Below, in pieces: positions 27,485 to 35,373 of a DNA stretch of 64,000 nt (position 1 is the first letter of the stretch; each line of letters begins with the position of its first letter). A model generated the notes under the pieces. That model saw only the letters and a program-made list of their open reading frames with translations. It did no database searches and had not been told where the DNA came from. Source of the DNA: F1-60-MAGs149 sp037133755 (GTDB lineage Bacteria > Actinomycetota > Thermoleophilia > Gaiellales > F1-60-MAGs149); contig JBAXNN010000002.1 in assembly GCA_037133755.1 (NCBI GenBank), positions 124,001 through 188,000 of the forward strand, given 5' to 3'. The translations under genes and the position numbers were made by a program.

Positions 27485-28978
27485 ATGCTCACTCGCGCCC
27501 ACGCCTTCGCCCTGACGGGTCTCGACGCCACGCCCGTGGAGGTCGAGGTCTACACCGCCGACGAGCCGAAGAACGCCTGCTTCACGATCGTCGGCCTGCC
27601 CGATAAGGCGCTGCAGGAGGCACGCTCGCGCATCCGGTCCGCTGCCTTCGCTGCGGGTCTCAACACGACGGAGTCGCTCATGCTCGTCAACCTCGCGCCG
27701 GCTGAGGTACGCAAGGAGGGCGCGGGTTTTGACCTGCCCATCGCACTCGCAGTCTTGGCTGGCCACGGCACCGTGGATGGCGGACTCGTCGATGAGGTGG
27801 CGGCGGTTGGCGAGCTTGCGTTTGATGGCCGTCTGCGTCCCGTGCCGGGGATCCTGTCGATTGCGGAGGCGGCGGTGCACGCAGGTCGACCGGTGCTCGT
27901 GTGCCCGGCCGACAGCGCGGCCGAGGCGGCGCTGGTGCCCGGCTGCCGCCCGCTCGGCTGCGACTCGCTGCAACATGCCGTTCGGGTGCTCAACGGCGAT
28001 GAGCGCGCCGCTACGTTGCAGGCTGCGGCTGCCTGTACCCATGACGCAACGCCCGATCTTGGCGACGTGCGCGGCCAGCCCGGCGCGCGCCGCGCGCTCG
28101 AGCTCTGTGCAGCGGGTGGTCATAACCTGCTCCTCGTCGGCCCACCTGGCGTCGGTAAGACGATGCTGGCCAAGCGTCTGCCCGGCATCCTGCCCCCGCT
28201 CGACGACGACGCAGCGCTGCTCGCCACGCGGATCCACTCCGCCGCGGGCGTGCTGTCGCCGGGCGCGGGGCTGCTGCGGGTGCCGCCCTTCCGTGCGCCG
28301 CACCATTCGGCCACCACGCCGGCACTCGTCGGTGGTGGCACCCGGATCCGTCCGGGCGAGGTGACGCTCGCCACCGGTGGGGTGTTGTTTCTCGACGAGC
28401 TCCCCGAGTTTCGCCGCGACACGCTGGAGGCGTTGCGCGTACCGATCGAGGATGGCGTGGTGCGCATCTCGCGCGCCTCGGGCAGCGTGCAACTGCCAGC
28501 GCGCTTCAGTCTGATTGCCGCGATGAACCCGTGCCCGTGTGGAGGAGGAGGGACCTCAGGGTGCACGTGCTCTCGCGAGCGCGTCATCGCGTACCAGCGG
28601 AAGGCCAGCGGCCCGCTGCTCGATCGCATCGACGTCGGCGTTCGGCTCGAGCGGCCGTCGCCCGAGGTACTGCGCGTCGATCGGCCGGAACGCACCCAAG
28701 CGGTACGCGAGCGCGTTCTGGCTGCGCGCGAGCGCCAGGCTGCTCGGGGTTGCATCAATGGACAGATTCCCGTTGATCTCCTCGAGGTGCACGCTCCCCT
28801 CAACGCGGCGTGCACCGAGCTCGTCGACGCGGCCGAGCGCCGGCTGGCCTTGTCGCCGCGCGGGCTTCACCGCATTCAGCGCGTCGCCCGCACCATCGCA
28901 GACCTCGCCGGCAGCCACGACGTGCAGCCCGCGCATGTCGCCGAGGCCATCGCGGTACGGCTGGGAGCGATCGCATGA
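27485..28978 (+). CDS. comM: ComM/YifB family Mg-chelatase-like AAA+ ATPase
   Basis: ComM is a hexameric helicase promoting branch migration during natural transformation. The 497 aa show the N-terminal S5-like domain (VEVEVYTADEP, FTIVGLPDKALQEARSRIRSA), Walker A LLVGPPGVGKTMLAKRLPG (about 222), the RPFRAPHHSAT-like segment VPPFRAPHHSATTPALVGGG, Walker B GGVLFLDELPEF, a Cys-rich finger MNPCPCGGGG..CTC, and the C-terminal lid. ATG 27485 is the family start. The adjacent dprA supports a shared DNA-uptake role. Confidence 0.93.
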   Translation: MLTRAHAFALTGLDATPVEVEVYTADEPKNACFTIVGLPDKALQEARSRIRSAAFAAGLNTTESLMLVNLAPAEVRKEGAGFDLPIALAVLAGHGTVDGGLVDEVAAVGELAFDGRLRPVPGILSIAEAAVHAGRPVLVCPADSAAEAALVPGCRPLGCDSLQHAVRVLNGDERAATLQAAAACTHDATPDLGDVRGQPGARRALELCAAGGHNLLLVGPPGVGKTMLAKRLPGILPPLDDDAALLATRIHSAAGVLSPGAGLLRVPPFRAPHHSATTPALVGGGTRIRPGEVTLATGGVLFLDELPEFRRDTLEALRVPIEDGVVRISRASGSVQLPARFSLIAAMNPCPCGGGGTSGCTCSRERVIAYQRKASGPLLDRIDVGVRLERPSPEVLRVDRPERTQAVRERVLAARERQAARGCINGQIPVDLLEVHAPLNAACTELVDAAERRLALSPRGLHRIQRVARTIADLAGSHDVQPAHVAEAIAVRLGAIA

Positions 28979-29841
28979 CAGAGGTCCTGCGTGGGGACGC
29001 GTCGTATCCCGCTCGTCTGGAGGAGCTCGCCGATCCGCCGCGCAGCGTGTTCGTCCGGCCGCCGGTGGAGCCCGCGGGCGTCGAGACGCTATTGACCTCA
29101 CCGCTTGTGGCTATTGTCGGTTCGCGTGGTGCGAGTGCCGCTGGCATCGCCTTCGCGTCGCGTCTGGCAGGCGAGCTCGCTGCGAGTGGGGTGGGCGTGA
29201 TCTCGGGGTTGGCGCGCGGCATCGACGCCGGCGCGCATCAGGGCACACTCGATCGGGGTGGACGTACGGTCGCCGTACTGGGCTGTGGCATCGATCGCGA
29301 CTACCCGTCGGCCACCATCCCGCTCGCCCGACGTATTGCAGTGGACGGGGCAATTCTCTCGGAGTATCCACCGGGGACACCGCCGGCACCCTTTCGCTTT
29401 CCGGAGCGCAATCGCATCGTCGCGGCGCTCGCCGACGCCACGATCGTCATCGAGGCGGCGGCCCGCAGCGGTGCGCTCATCACTGCGCGCCTTGCGCTCG
29501 ACCTCGGCCGCGACGTCCTCGCGGTCCCTGGAGCACCCTGGAGTAGCGGGGCAGAGGGGACCAACCTCCTGCTGAAAGACGGCGCGCTGCCCCTGACGTG
29601 CGCAGCGGATGCGCTGGTGTGTCTCGGTCTCGATCCGGGCACCTCGCGGGTTGACGATCCGGCCGTCGACGCCTCTGCGCGGCGCGTGTTGGCGGCCCTG
29701 CGTCGCGAACCGGCGTCTGCCGACGTCCTGGCTGCGCGGTGTGGACTCACATCGTCTGCTGCTGCGGCACTGATTGCCGAACTCGAGTTGAAGGGCCTGC
29801 TGGTGCGCGAGCTGGACGGCCGCCTCGTCCCGACGGCGTGA
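28975..29841 (+). CDS. dprA: DNA-processing protein DprA
   Basis: DprA loads RecA on incoming single-stranded DNA in transformation. The 288 aa have the Rossmann-like core with VAIVGSRGASAAGIAFA, ISGLARGIDAGAHQGTL, GCGIDRDYPS, SEYPPGTPPAPFRFPERNR and ARSGALITARLALDLGRDV, then a winged-helix DML1-like tail (about residues 225-285). The N-terminal SAM-like domain is very short. It is coupled to comM by ATGA. With comM it forms a competence pair, although no uptake pilus genes are in this window. Confidence 0.92.
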   Translation: MTEVLRGDASYPARLEELADPPRSVFVRPPVEPAGVETLLTSPLVAIVGSRGASAAGIAFASRLAGELAASGVGVISGLARGIDAGAHQGTLDRGGRTVAVLGCGIDRDYPSATIPLARRIAVDGAILSEYPPGTPPAPFRFPERNRIVAALADATIVIEAAARSGALITARLALDLGRDVLAVPGAPWSSGAEGTNLLLKDGALPLTCAADALVCLGLDPGTSRVDDPAVDASARRVLAALRREPASADVLAARCGLTSSAAAALIAELELKGLLVRELDGRLVPTA

Positions 29842-29853
29842 ACATGCGAAGAA

Positions 29854-29873
29854 GCGGGCAGCACGTTGCCCGC
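29854..29873 (+). terminator. Possible hairpin terminator after dprA
   Basis: A 7-bp stem (GCGGGCA / TGCCCGC) with a 6-base loop begins 12 bp after the dprA stop. No T-run follows, so termination is uncertain. It separates the dprA run from sodA, which has its own AGGAGG site. Confidence 0.35.
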
Positions 29874-29923
29874 AGGCGACTAGCATTAGACCAGCAATCG
29901 CTTTCAACCCACCAGGAGGACAC

Positions 29924-30526
29924 ATGGCCTTCGAGCTTCCCGCTCTCGCCTATTCGTTCGACGCGCTCGAGCCCCACATCGACGCGACCACGATGGAGAT
30001 CCATCACGACCGCCATCACCAGGCCTACGTCGACAACGCCAACGCGGCGCTGGCCGGCACGGAGTGGGAGAACACGCCGGTCGACGAGCTGCTGACGCAG
30101 CTGGACAAGCTGCCCGCCGACAAGCAGGGCCCGGTCCGCAACAACGCTGGCGGCCATGCCAACCACACCCTCTTCTGGGAGATCCTCGGCAACAACGGCA
30201 GCCAGCCCTCGGGCGACCTCGCCGCTGCGATCGATGCTGAGTGCGGCGGTCTCGACGCCCTCAAGGCTGCGATGACCGACGCCGGCATCAAGCGCTTCGG
30301 CTCGGGCTGGAGCTGGCTCGTCGTCAACAACGGCAAGCTCGAGGTCATGTCGACCCCGAACCAGGACTCGCCGATCTCCGAGGGCAAGACGCCGATCCTC
30401 GGCCTCGACGTCTGGGAGCACGCGTACTACCTGAAGTACCAGAACAAGCGCCCGGGCTACCTCGAGGCGATCTGGAACGTCATCAACTGGGATGCCGTCG
30501 GCGCCAAGTACGACGCCGCCAAGTAG
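29924..30526 (+). CDS. sodA: Superoxide dismutase (Fe/Mn)
   Basis: A 200-aa cytosolic enzyme dismutating superoxide. The metal ligands are all visible: His27 in MEIHHDRHHQAYV, His81 in GGHANHTLFWE, Asp162 and His166 in DVWEHAYYLKYQN. GSGWSWLVV is the second-shell block. The metal (Fe or Mn) cannot be decided by eye. It has a strong ribosome-binding site (AGGAGG before ATG 29924), in contrast with many leaderless neighbours. A large hairpin follows the stop. Confidence 0.96.
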   Translation: MAFELPALAYSFDALEPHIDATTMEIHHDRHHQAYVDNANAALAGTEWENTPVDELLTQLDKLPADKQGPVRNNAGGHANHTLFWEILGNNGSQPSGDLAAAIDAECGGLDALKAAMTDAGIKRFGSGWSWLVVNNGKLEVMSTPNQDSPISEGKTPILGLDVWEHAYYLKYQNKRPGYLEAIWNVINWDAVGAKYDAAK

Positions 30527-30539
30527 TTCACGAACGCAG

Positions 30540-30585
30540 AAGGGCCCCGGTTCTGCCTCCCGCTGGAGGAGGAGCCGGGGCCCTT
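30540..30585. terminator. Bidirectional hairpin between sodA and the secreted-protein gene
   Basis: An 11-bp perfect outer stem (AAGGGCCCCGG at 30540-30550 with CCGGGGCCCTT at 30575-30585) encloses a second stem (CCTCC/GGAGG, 30556-30560 and 30565-30569). It lies between convergent genes ending at 30526 and 30602, so it can serve both. T-tracts are weak on either side. Confidence 0.7.
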
Positions 30586-30601
30586 CGTCGTGCTCAGAGC
30601 G

Positions 30602-31102
30602 TTACGAGTGGTACAGGTAGAACTTGAGGTTCAGGTTCGGGTTGGTGCCCTGCTCGTCGAACCACATCGTGATCGTGTACGACTTGCCATTGGTCGACAG
30701 CTTGGTGCTGCTGATGACACCGGAGCCGTAGTTGCCGCCGGACAACGTCGCGTAGGCGTTGCTGATCGTCGACGTCACCTGGCCGACGGTCGTGGGCGTG
30801 ACGGTGATCGTCTGGTAGTTGGTGTACCCCTTGGCGACAGCCTTCTTGACCGTGACCGTGGCGCCGAGGCCGCCCGCCAGACCGTTATTGACGGTCTTCG
30901 TCATGGCGTTCCCCTCAAGCTGCGAGCCCTTGATGGTCACGTTGAAGACCTGCGCGGTCGCGGTCTTGTTGAGGTCGGCATAATCGCTCGGGTTCGAGGC
31001 GGGCATCGAGCCGGCGGCTGCGGCCGAGCCAACACCGACGGCGGCGAGCGAGGCGATGGCCGCGCCAGTGATGACGAGGCGGCGGAGCTTGGACGTGCGC
31101 AT
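30602..31102 (-). CDS. Secreted protein of unknown function, tandem paralog A
   Basis: A 166-aa exported protein. The N-terminus MRTSKLRRLVITGAAIASLA is basic then hydrophobic and ends in an AAAAG-type cleavage region. The mature part is Thr/Asn/Gly-rich and predicted beta: SNPSDYADLNKTATAQVFNV, a TVTVKKAV strand, ITVTPTTVGQVTSTISNAY and the end TNPNLNLKFYLYHS. No Cys or catalytic motif is seen. AAGGAG precedes the start. It shares size, export signal, an SNPSD motif and the C-terminal LN.K.Y block with the gene immediately upstream, so the two are duplicates. Function is unknown; a surface or matrix protein is a guess. Confidence 0.8.
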   Translation of the reverse strand: MRTSKLRRLVITGAAIASLAAVGVGSAAAAGSMPASNPSDYADLNKTATAQVFNVTIKGSQLEGNAMTKTVNNGLAGGLGATVTVKKAVAKGYTNYQTITVTPTTVGQVTSTISNAYATLSGGNYGSGVISSTKLSTNGKSYTITMWFDEQGTNPNLNLKFYLYHS

Positions 31103-31175
31103 GCGGTTCTCCTTGATACGGGTATGCGACATCAGCGTATTCGTGGATTTCGCCGCGATACCTGTTCGAAAACGA

Positions 31176-31215
31176 CGAAGGGCCGTCGTCTGCCGGAGCA
31201 GACGACGGCCCTTCG
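31176..31215 (-). terminator. Strong intrinsic terminator between the two secreted paralogs
   Basis: An 18-bp perfect stem (31176-31193 with 31198-31215) and a CGGA tetraloop lie right after the stop of paralog B. On the reverse strand the hairpin is followed after three bases by TTTT. It should end most transcripts of paralog B before paralog A, so the two are probably controlled separately or A depends on read-through. Confidence 0.85.
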
Positions 31216-31225
31216 CGTCACGCAC

Positions 31226-31714
31226 TTACATCATCAGTTGCTCGGTGTACCACTTGATGTTGAGCTGCGGCGGCGTGCCCTCATGCGAGTTCAGCTTGAT
31301 CGTGTACTTCATCTGATTCGACGACAGCGTGGTGCTCATGATCTTCGTGGCGCCCGTCTGTCCGCCCGACACGGTGACCATTGCGTTCGGGATGACCAGC
31401 CCGGAATCCATCGACGTGATCGTGATGGTGATGTTGTTGCCCGACTGCTTGCTGATCGTCAGGTTGCCGCCACCCGTCGTGGTGGCGTTGCCCCACGTCA
31501 TCGTCTTGGCGGCCGTCAGGCCGACGTAATCCTTGGCGGCAAACTGCATGGCCCACGCCTTGGCGTTGGAGGCCTTCAGGTCGCTCGGGTTGGCCGACGG
31601 CAGCGTGCTGGTGTTGTTCGACAGCGTGGCGGCGAACGCAGCGGTAGCGATGATCGCGAAGACGGCGACGATGCCGGCGACAGCCGCAACGCGGCGGGTG
31701 AACGTGATTTTCAT
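31226..31714 (-). CDS. Secreted protein of unknown function, tandem paralog B
   Basis: A 162-aa exported protein starting MKITFTRRVAAVAGIVAVFA with an ATAAFAA cleavage region. The mature chain is Thr/Ser/Asn-rich beta-type sequence: PSANPSDLKASNAKAWAM, TWGNATTTGGGNLTISKQ, NNITITITSMDSG, TVSGGQTG, and the C-terminal PPQLNIKWYTEQLMM. The NPSD motif after the signal and the closing LNIKWY match paralog A. A good AAGGAGAGA site precedes the ATG. No homologous family is recognised. Confidence 0.8.
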   Translation of the reverse strand: MKITFTRRVAAVAGIVAVFAIIATAAFAATLSNNTSTLPSANPSDLKASNAKAWAMQFAAKDYVGLTAAKTMTWGNATTTGGGNLTISKQSGNNITITITSMDSGLVIPNAMVTVSGGQTGATKIMSTTLSSNQMKYTIKLNSHEGTPPQLNIKWYTEQLMM

Positions 31715-31841
31715 GCTCTCTCCTTGGTAACCCGGTGACGACCGGCTTCACCAAAGATACGCATGTGGCATGCCGCATGCAATCCGGTCGCAATCTGGAT
31801 CAGGACTCGTCGTACGCGTAGCGACACGGTACGCTCACCCC

Positions 31842-32822
31842 ATGAACGATCTGTTCACGCCCGACGATCGCACCAAGATCAACGCGGCCATGGCGAGTGG
31901 CAGTGGTGATCGTTTCGGGCAGCTCTTGCTCGAGCAGCCCAACCCGTCGGGCGGTCTGACGTGGGGCTGCCGGCTTGGCGGCATTGTGGTGGCAATTTTC
32001 GTCGGCGGCATTCTTGCGGCGATCCTCGGTCTCGCCGGTCTCGCCGCCCTGGTGGTGCTCATCGTCGTGTCGATCCTGCTCTCGGGCCGCATCGCGCGTT
32101 GGTTTCATCGGCGCTCCCTGCAGGGGCGTGCACGAAAAGAGGTTGTCGGCGGCTGGGCCTCGCAGCGCGGTTGGCAGTTCGTCGAGGCGATTCCGTTGAT
32201 CAACACGACGCCGTTGCTCCGCCACGGCGATCGCCGCAAGACCGGCTGGGGCGTGACGGGGCAGCTCGACGCCGCGACTGCATTCGCCGCTGGTGCGTAC
32301 GAGTACGAAGAGGATCGGCAAGTCACGTCGACGGATTCGGACGGCAATACGACGACGCGGACCGAGACAACGACCTATCCGTTCACGATCGCCCTCATTG
32401 CTGCAGCGCTACCGGATCTCAAGAAGGTGCAGCTGCGCAAGGGCTCGACCGGAGGAATCCTGTCGAAGTTGAGTGGGGCCGTCAGTGATCTACGGCCTGT
32501 GCCGCTCGAGAGCGCCGAGTTCAACGACCAGTTCCGCCTGATGGTGGCCGACGACGCCGACGAGGTCGCGATCCGCATGCGGTTCACGCCGTCGATCATC
32601 GTTGCGCTGATCGATCGTGGGGCGGGGGAGTCGCAGGCCGAGGCCGAGAATGGCGTGCTGCTCGTGGCGCGAGCGGGTGAGGCGAAGACGGATGACTTCG
32701 GCGAGCTGCTCGACGTGCTTGCCGATGCCGTCTGGCTGCGCGCTGTGCTCACGGACGTTCCGCCGGGACGCCTGCCCGACGTGCCGAAGCTGCGCGCATT
32801 GCTGCTCGGCGCCGACGCCTGA
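31842..32822 (+). CDS. Membrane protein of unknown function (DUF3137-like)
   Basis: The 326 aa start with a polar MNDLFTPDDRTKINAAM block. One or two membrane helices follow at about residues 45-85 (GGIVVAIFVGGILAAILG, ALVVLIVVSILLSG), then a cytoplasmic region with RKEVVGGWASQRGWQFVE, TTTRTETTTYPFTIALI and an FRLMVADDADEVAIRMRF segment. The helix pair followed by 'AxxRGWxF' and 'N..FRv...D' blocks resembles DUF3137-type proteins. Function is unknown. TACGCT (31830-31835) six bases before the ATG suggests a leaderless start. It lies just before tRNA-Trp. Confidence 0.65.
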   Translation: MNDLFTPDDRTKINAAMASGSGDRFGQLLLEQPNPSGGLTWGCRLGGIVVAIFVGGILAAILGLAGLAALVVLIVVSILLSGRIARWFHRRSLQGRARKEVVGGWASQRGWQFVEAIPLINTTPLLRHGDRRKTGWGVTGQLDAATAFAAGAYEYEEDRQVTSTDSDGNTTTRTETTTYPFTIALIAAALPDLKKVQLRKGSTGGILSKLSGAVSDLRPVPLESAEFNDQFRLMVADDADEVAIRMRFTPSIIVALIDRGAGESQAEAENGVLLVARAGEAKTDDFGELLDVLADAVWLRAVLTDVPPGRLPDVPKLRALLLGADA

Positions 32823-32893
32823 CGTCCCTCCGCACAACGCCCTGTCGGCACCGCTGCGCGGACTGCCCGGGTGCGGGTATCCTGCGCCGCAGT

Positions 32894-32966
32894 AGGGTCG
32901 TAGCTCAATTGGTAGAGCACCGGTCTCCAAAACCGGGGGTTGCAGGTTCGAGTCCTGCCGGCCCTG
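32894..32966 (+). tRNA. tRNA-Trp (CCA anticodon)
   Basis: A complete 73-nt cloverleaf. The acceptor is AGGGTCG (32894-32900) with CGGCCCT (32959-32965) and discriminator G. The D-arm is GCTC/GAGC, the anticodon stem CCGGT/ACCGG with loop CTCCAAA (anticodon CCA at 32927-32929), and the T-arm GCAGG/CCTGC with TTCGAGT loop. CCA is not encoded. Its 3' half is repeated at 44759 and 46868, marking it as an integration target. Confidence 0.97.
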
Positions 32967-32967
32967 T
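32925..32967 (+). other. attL-like site: 3' half of tRNA-Trp
   Basis: These 43 bp run from the first base of the anticodon loop to one base past the tRNA 3' end. They recur identically at 44759-44801 and with one mismatch at 46868-46910, in direct orientation. Tyrosine-recombinase elements typically cross over in the anticodon- or T-loop and restore the tRNA end, so this is the likely left boundary of the island. Confidence 0.75.
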
Positions 32968-33083
32968 TCATTCAAGCCAAAACGGTGCGGCAAACGTGTA
33001 CAGCTATAGCCACGCACGACGTTTGGCGGTCAGATTGCTGATGGATCGCGCATGGACCGTCATGGGACCTTCGGCAATACGGG

Positions 33084-33106
33084 CCCCCGGTCGGCGGGAC
33101 CGGGGG
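33084..33106. terminator. 9-bp hairpin between tRNA-Trp and the DeoR-type gene
   Basis: CCCCCGGTC (33084-33092) pairs with GACCGGGGG (33098-33106) around a 5-base loop. No T-run follows. It may end tRNA transcription or act as an operator; I cannot distinguish these. Confidence 0.4.
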
Positions 33107-33152
33107 ACGTGGTCCGCATTGGTCGTATCGGAGCCGCGATATAGTCGTCGTG

Positions 33153-33944
33153 ATGAGCATGGACGGAAATGCTGATGCGCGGAGATTGAGTACGCGTCAG
33201 CGTCGGCGCGCGATTCTCGACTTGCTGCAGGAGCATGATTTCGTCGCCACGAGCGAGCTCGCCGAGCGATTCGACATCACGGACGTCTCTGTTCGTCGTG
33301 ACCTGGCGGAGCTTGCGCGCCGCGGCAGTCTCCTTCGGGTGCGAGGGGGAGCCGTTCCTGTTCGGGGAGCGGCGCCTGCGCAACAGCGGCAGACAGAACA
33401 CGTTGCTCAGAAGCGACGGATCGGTGCTGTCGCCGCGACGCTCATCAAGCCGGCGTCTGTGGTGTTCGTGGATGGCGGGTCAACGACCATCGAGGTAGTG
33501 CGTGCCCTCCCTGAAGGGGTCCGATCGAGCATCACGATCGTGACGCATTCGCTGCCGGTTCTCGAGACGGTCGCGCGATGGCCCGTGTCGCGGCTTGTGA
33601 GCCTGGGTGGAACATATGTCGAAGAGCACGAGATCTTCGCCGGACCGCAGACGGTTGCGACGATCGAGCGGTTGAGTGCGGATGTGGCGATCGTGGGATG
33701 TGATGGTCTGAGCGCAGATGGCGGTCTGACGACGCCGCATGAGCTGGCGGGCGAGGTGATTGCCGCGATGGTCGGACGTGCCCGCTCGGTAATCGTCGTT
33801 GCGGACGCAGGCAAAGTCGGTCGGCGCGGTTTCACGCCGGTGGCACCGACAAGCGTGATTGGTGCCGTGGTGACAGATGCCGCTGCAGATGCGAACGAGG
33901 TCGATGCGCTGCGCGCAAGCGGCGTTGACGTGCGCGTCGCCTGA
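33153..33944 (+). CDS. DeoR/GlpR-family transcriptional repressor
   Basis: The 263 aa have an N-terminal winged helix (TRQRRRAILDLLQEHDFVAT, SELAERFDITDVSVRRDL, RRGSLLRVRGGAV) and a C-terminal DeoRC sensor domain related to sugar-phosphate isomerases (VVFVDGGSTTIEVVRAL, VTHSLPVLETVARW, DVAIVGCDGLSADGGLTTP). Members sense a phosphorylated sugar intermediate. It very likely controls the kinase/aldolase/dehydrogenase operon and ABC importer of this island. A GTG at 33150 directly precedes ATG 33153, and TATAGT (33140-33145) lies seven bases upstream of the ATG, a leaderless promoter. It converges on the pyruvate kinase gene with 4 bp between stops. Confidence 0.88.
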   Translation: MSMDGNADARRLSTRQRRRAILDLLQEHDFVATSELAERFDITDVSVRRDLAELARRGSLLRVRGGAVPVRGAAPAQQRQTEHVAQKRRIGAVAATLIKPASVVFVDGGSTTIEVVRALPEGVRSSITIVTHSLPVLETVARWPVSRLVSLGGTYVEEHEIFAGPQTVATIERLSADVAIVGCDGLSADGGLTTPHELAGEVIAAMVGRARSVIVVADAGKVGRRGFTPVAPTSVIGAVVTDAAADANEVDALRASGVDVRVA

Positions 33945-33948
33945 TCAG

Positions 33949-35373
33949 TCAGACGTCATGCACGAGAAGCATGTTGGTTCCTCCAGCGCGATTCATGACG
34001 CGTCCAGCCGTGATCACGACGTGATCATCAGCGCGGACCAGTCCTCGCATCTTCGCTGTTGAAAGACTCTGCTGGATCAGGTCTTCGAACGACCCTTGCT
34101 GCTCGAGGGCAAGGGGGATCACTGCCCACTCGATGGCGAGCTGGCGAAGAACGGTCGCGTCGGATGTCGCCGCGATGATGGGGCAAGTCGGCCGGTGCTT
34201 CGACACGCCACGCGGGGTGTTCCCGGTCTCGGTTGGAGCGAGGATCGCCACGGACGAAACGCTTTCGGCCAGTTCCACGGCTGCCTGCTCGATTGCATCT
34301 GCCACGGTGCTGCCGATATCGGGAAGCGCGGGCACCGAGAAGTCCTCCGAGCCAAGCTCTCTCTCGACCGCGTGTGCGATCTCATGCATCGCGTGGACCG
34401 CGTTGACGGGATTGTGGCCGACGGCCGTCTCTGCGGACAGCATCAGCGCTCCGGAACCGTCGAGGATCGCATTGGCGACGTCTGAAGCCTCAGCCCGGGT
34501 GGGTTCCGAGCGTTCGACCATTGAGTCCAGCATCTGTGTTGCCGTGATCGTGGTGCGTCCGCGCGCACGAGCGAGCCGGATGATGCGTTTCTGAAGCAGT
34601 GGTACGCGCGTGAGTCCGATTTCGGCTCCGAGATCTCCGCGAGCGACCATCACGCCGTCGGCGGCGTCGACGATTGCCTCCAAGTTCGCAACGGCATCGG
34701 CCTTTTCGATCTTCGCGATCACACGTGAACGCGAGCTGAGAACGGTGAGACGGCGGCGAAGGTCAGACACGTCGTCGGCACGGCGAACGAACGAGAGAGC
34801 AATCAGATCCGCGCCAGCGCCGCAGGCGACCTCCAGGCATCGCTGGTCGTGGTCGGTGATCGCCGGAAACGGCAGGTTCGCGTCGGGAAGGTTCACGCCC
34901 TTTCTCTTGAGGACGACACCACCAGTCTCGACTCGGCAGATCCAGGATCGACCATCTCGTCGGATTGCGTTCAGGCGAATTCGCCCGTCGTCGATGAGCA
35001 CGCGGGAATCGGGCTCTAAGCTCGCGCCGAGGTCGATTTCGAAGCCGAGTTCCAGCCCCTCGCCCCGGAGGTCGCCCGCTCCGGCGATCCTGACGTCTTG
35101 ATTGCGATCCAACACAATCGCCTCGGGAAGATCACCAAGTCGCAATTTCGGACCCTGGAGGTCCGCGAGTATGGCCACAGGGCGTCCACAGGCGGACTCG
35201 GCCTCGCGAATCCGCATGAACGTCTCCTCATGCTCTTCGGGTGTGCCATGCGAGAAATTGACGCGGAAGCAATCGACACCGGCGCTAAGCAGATCGCACG
35301 TCGTTTTGAGCGTGCTGGACGCTGGACCAAGTGTCGCGACGATCTTCGTGCGCCGCAGCGACGTGGTTTTCAC
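33949..35373 (-). CDS. pyk: Pyruvate kinase, island copy
   Basis: It converts phosphoenolpyruvate and ADP to pyruvate and ATP. The 474 aa contain RRTKIVATLGPASST, DCFRVNFSHGTPEEH, ILADLQGPKLRLGD, LSFVRRADDVSDLR, the catalytic Lys in SRVIAKIEKADAVAN, VMVARGDLGAEIG, ATQMLDSMVERSEPTRAEASDVANA and SAETAVG. The C-terminal regulatory domain is complete. It is the last gene of the reverse operon, coupled to the FGGY kinase by a 4-bp overlap. A pyruvate kinase inside a sugar catabolic island suggests a dedicated ATP-yielding exit for the triose phosphate produced. A housekeeping copy presumably exists elsewhere. Confidence 0.93.
   Translation of the reverse strand: MKTTSLRRTKIVATLGPASSTLKTTCDLLSAGVDCFRVNFSHGTPEEHEETFMRIREAESACGRPVAILADLQGPKLRLGDLPEAIVLDRNQDVRIAGAGDLRGEGLELGFEIDLGASLEPDSRVLIDDGRIRLNAIRRDGRSWICRVETGGVVLKRKGVNLPDANLPFPAITDHDQRCLEVACGAGADLIALSFVRRADDVSDLRRRLTVLSSRSRVIAKIEKADAVANLEAIVDAADGVMVARGDLGAEIGLTRVPLLQKRIIRLARARGRTTITATQMLDSMVERSEPTRAEASDVANAILDGSGALMLSAETAVGHNPVNAVHAMHEIAHAVERELGSEDFSVPALPDIGSTVADAIEQAAVELAESVSSVAILAPTETGNTPRGVSKHRPTCPIIAATSDATVLRQLAIEWAVIPLALEQQGSFEDLIQQSLSTAKMRGLVRADDHVVITAGRVMNRAGGTNMLLVHDV

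Noticed and set aside
32967..33152. secE-nusG genes expected after tRNA-Trp in actinobacteria
   Set aside because: None of their motifs occur here or after the third att-like repeat, so this tRNA-Trp is not in that context.
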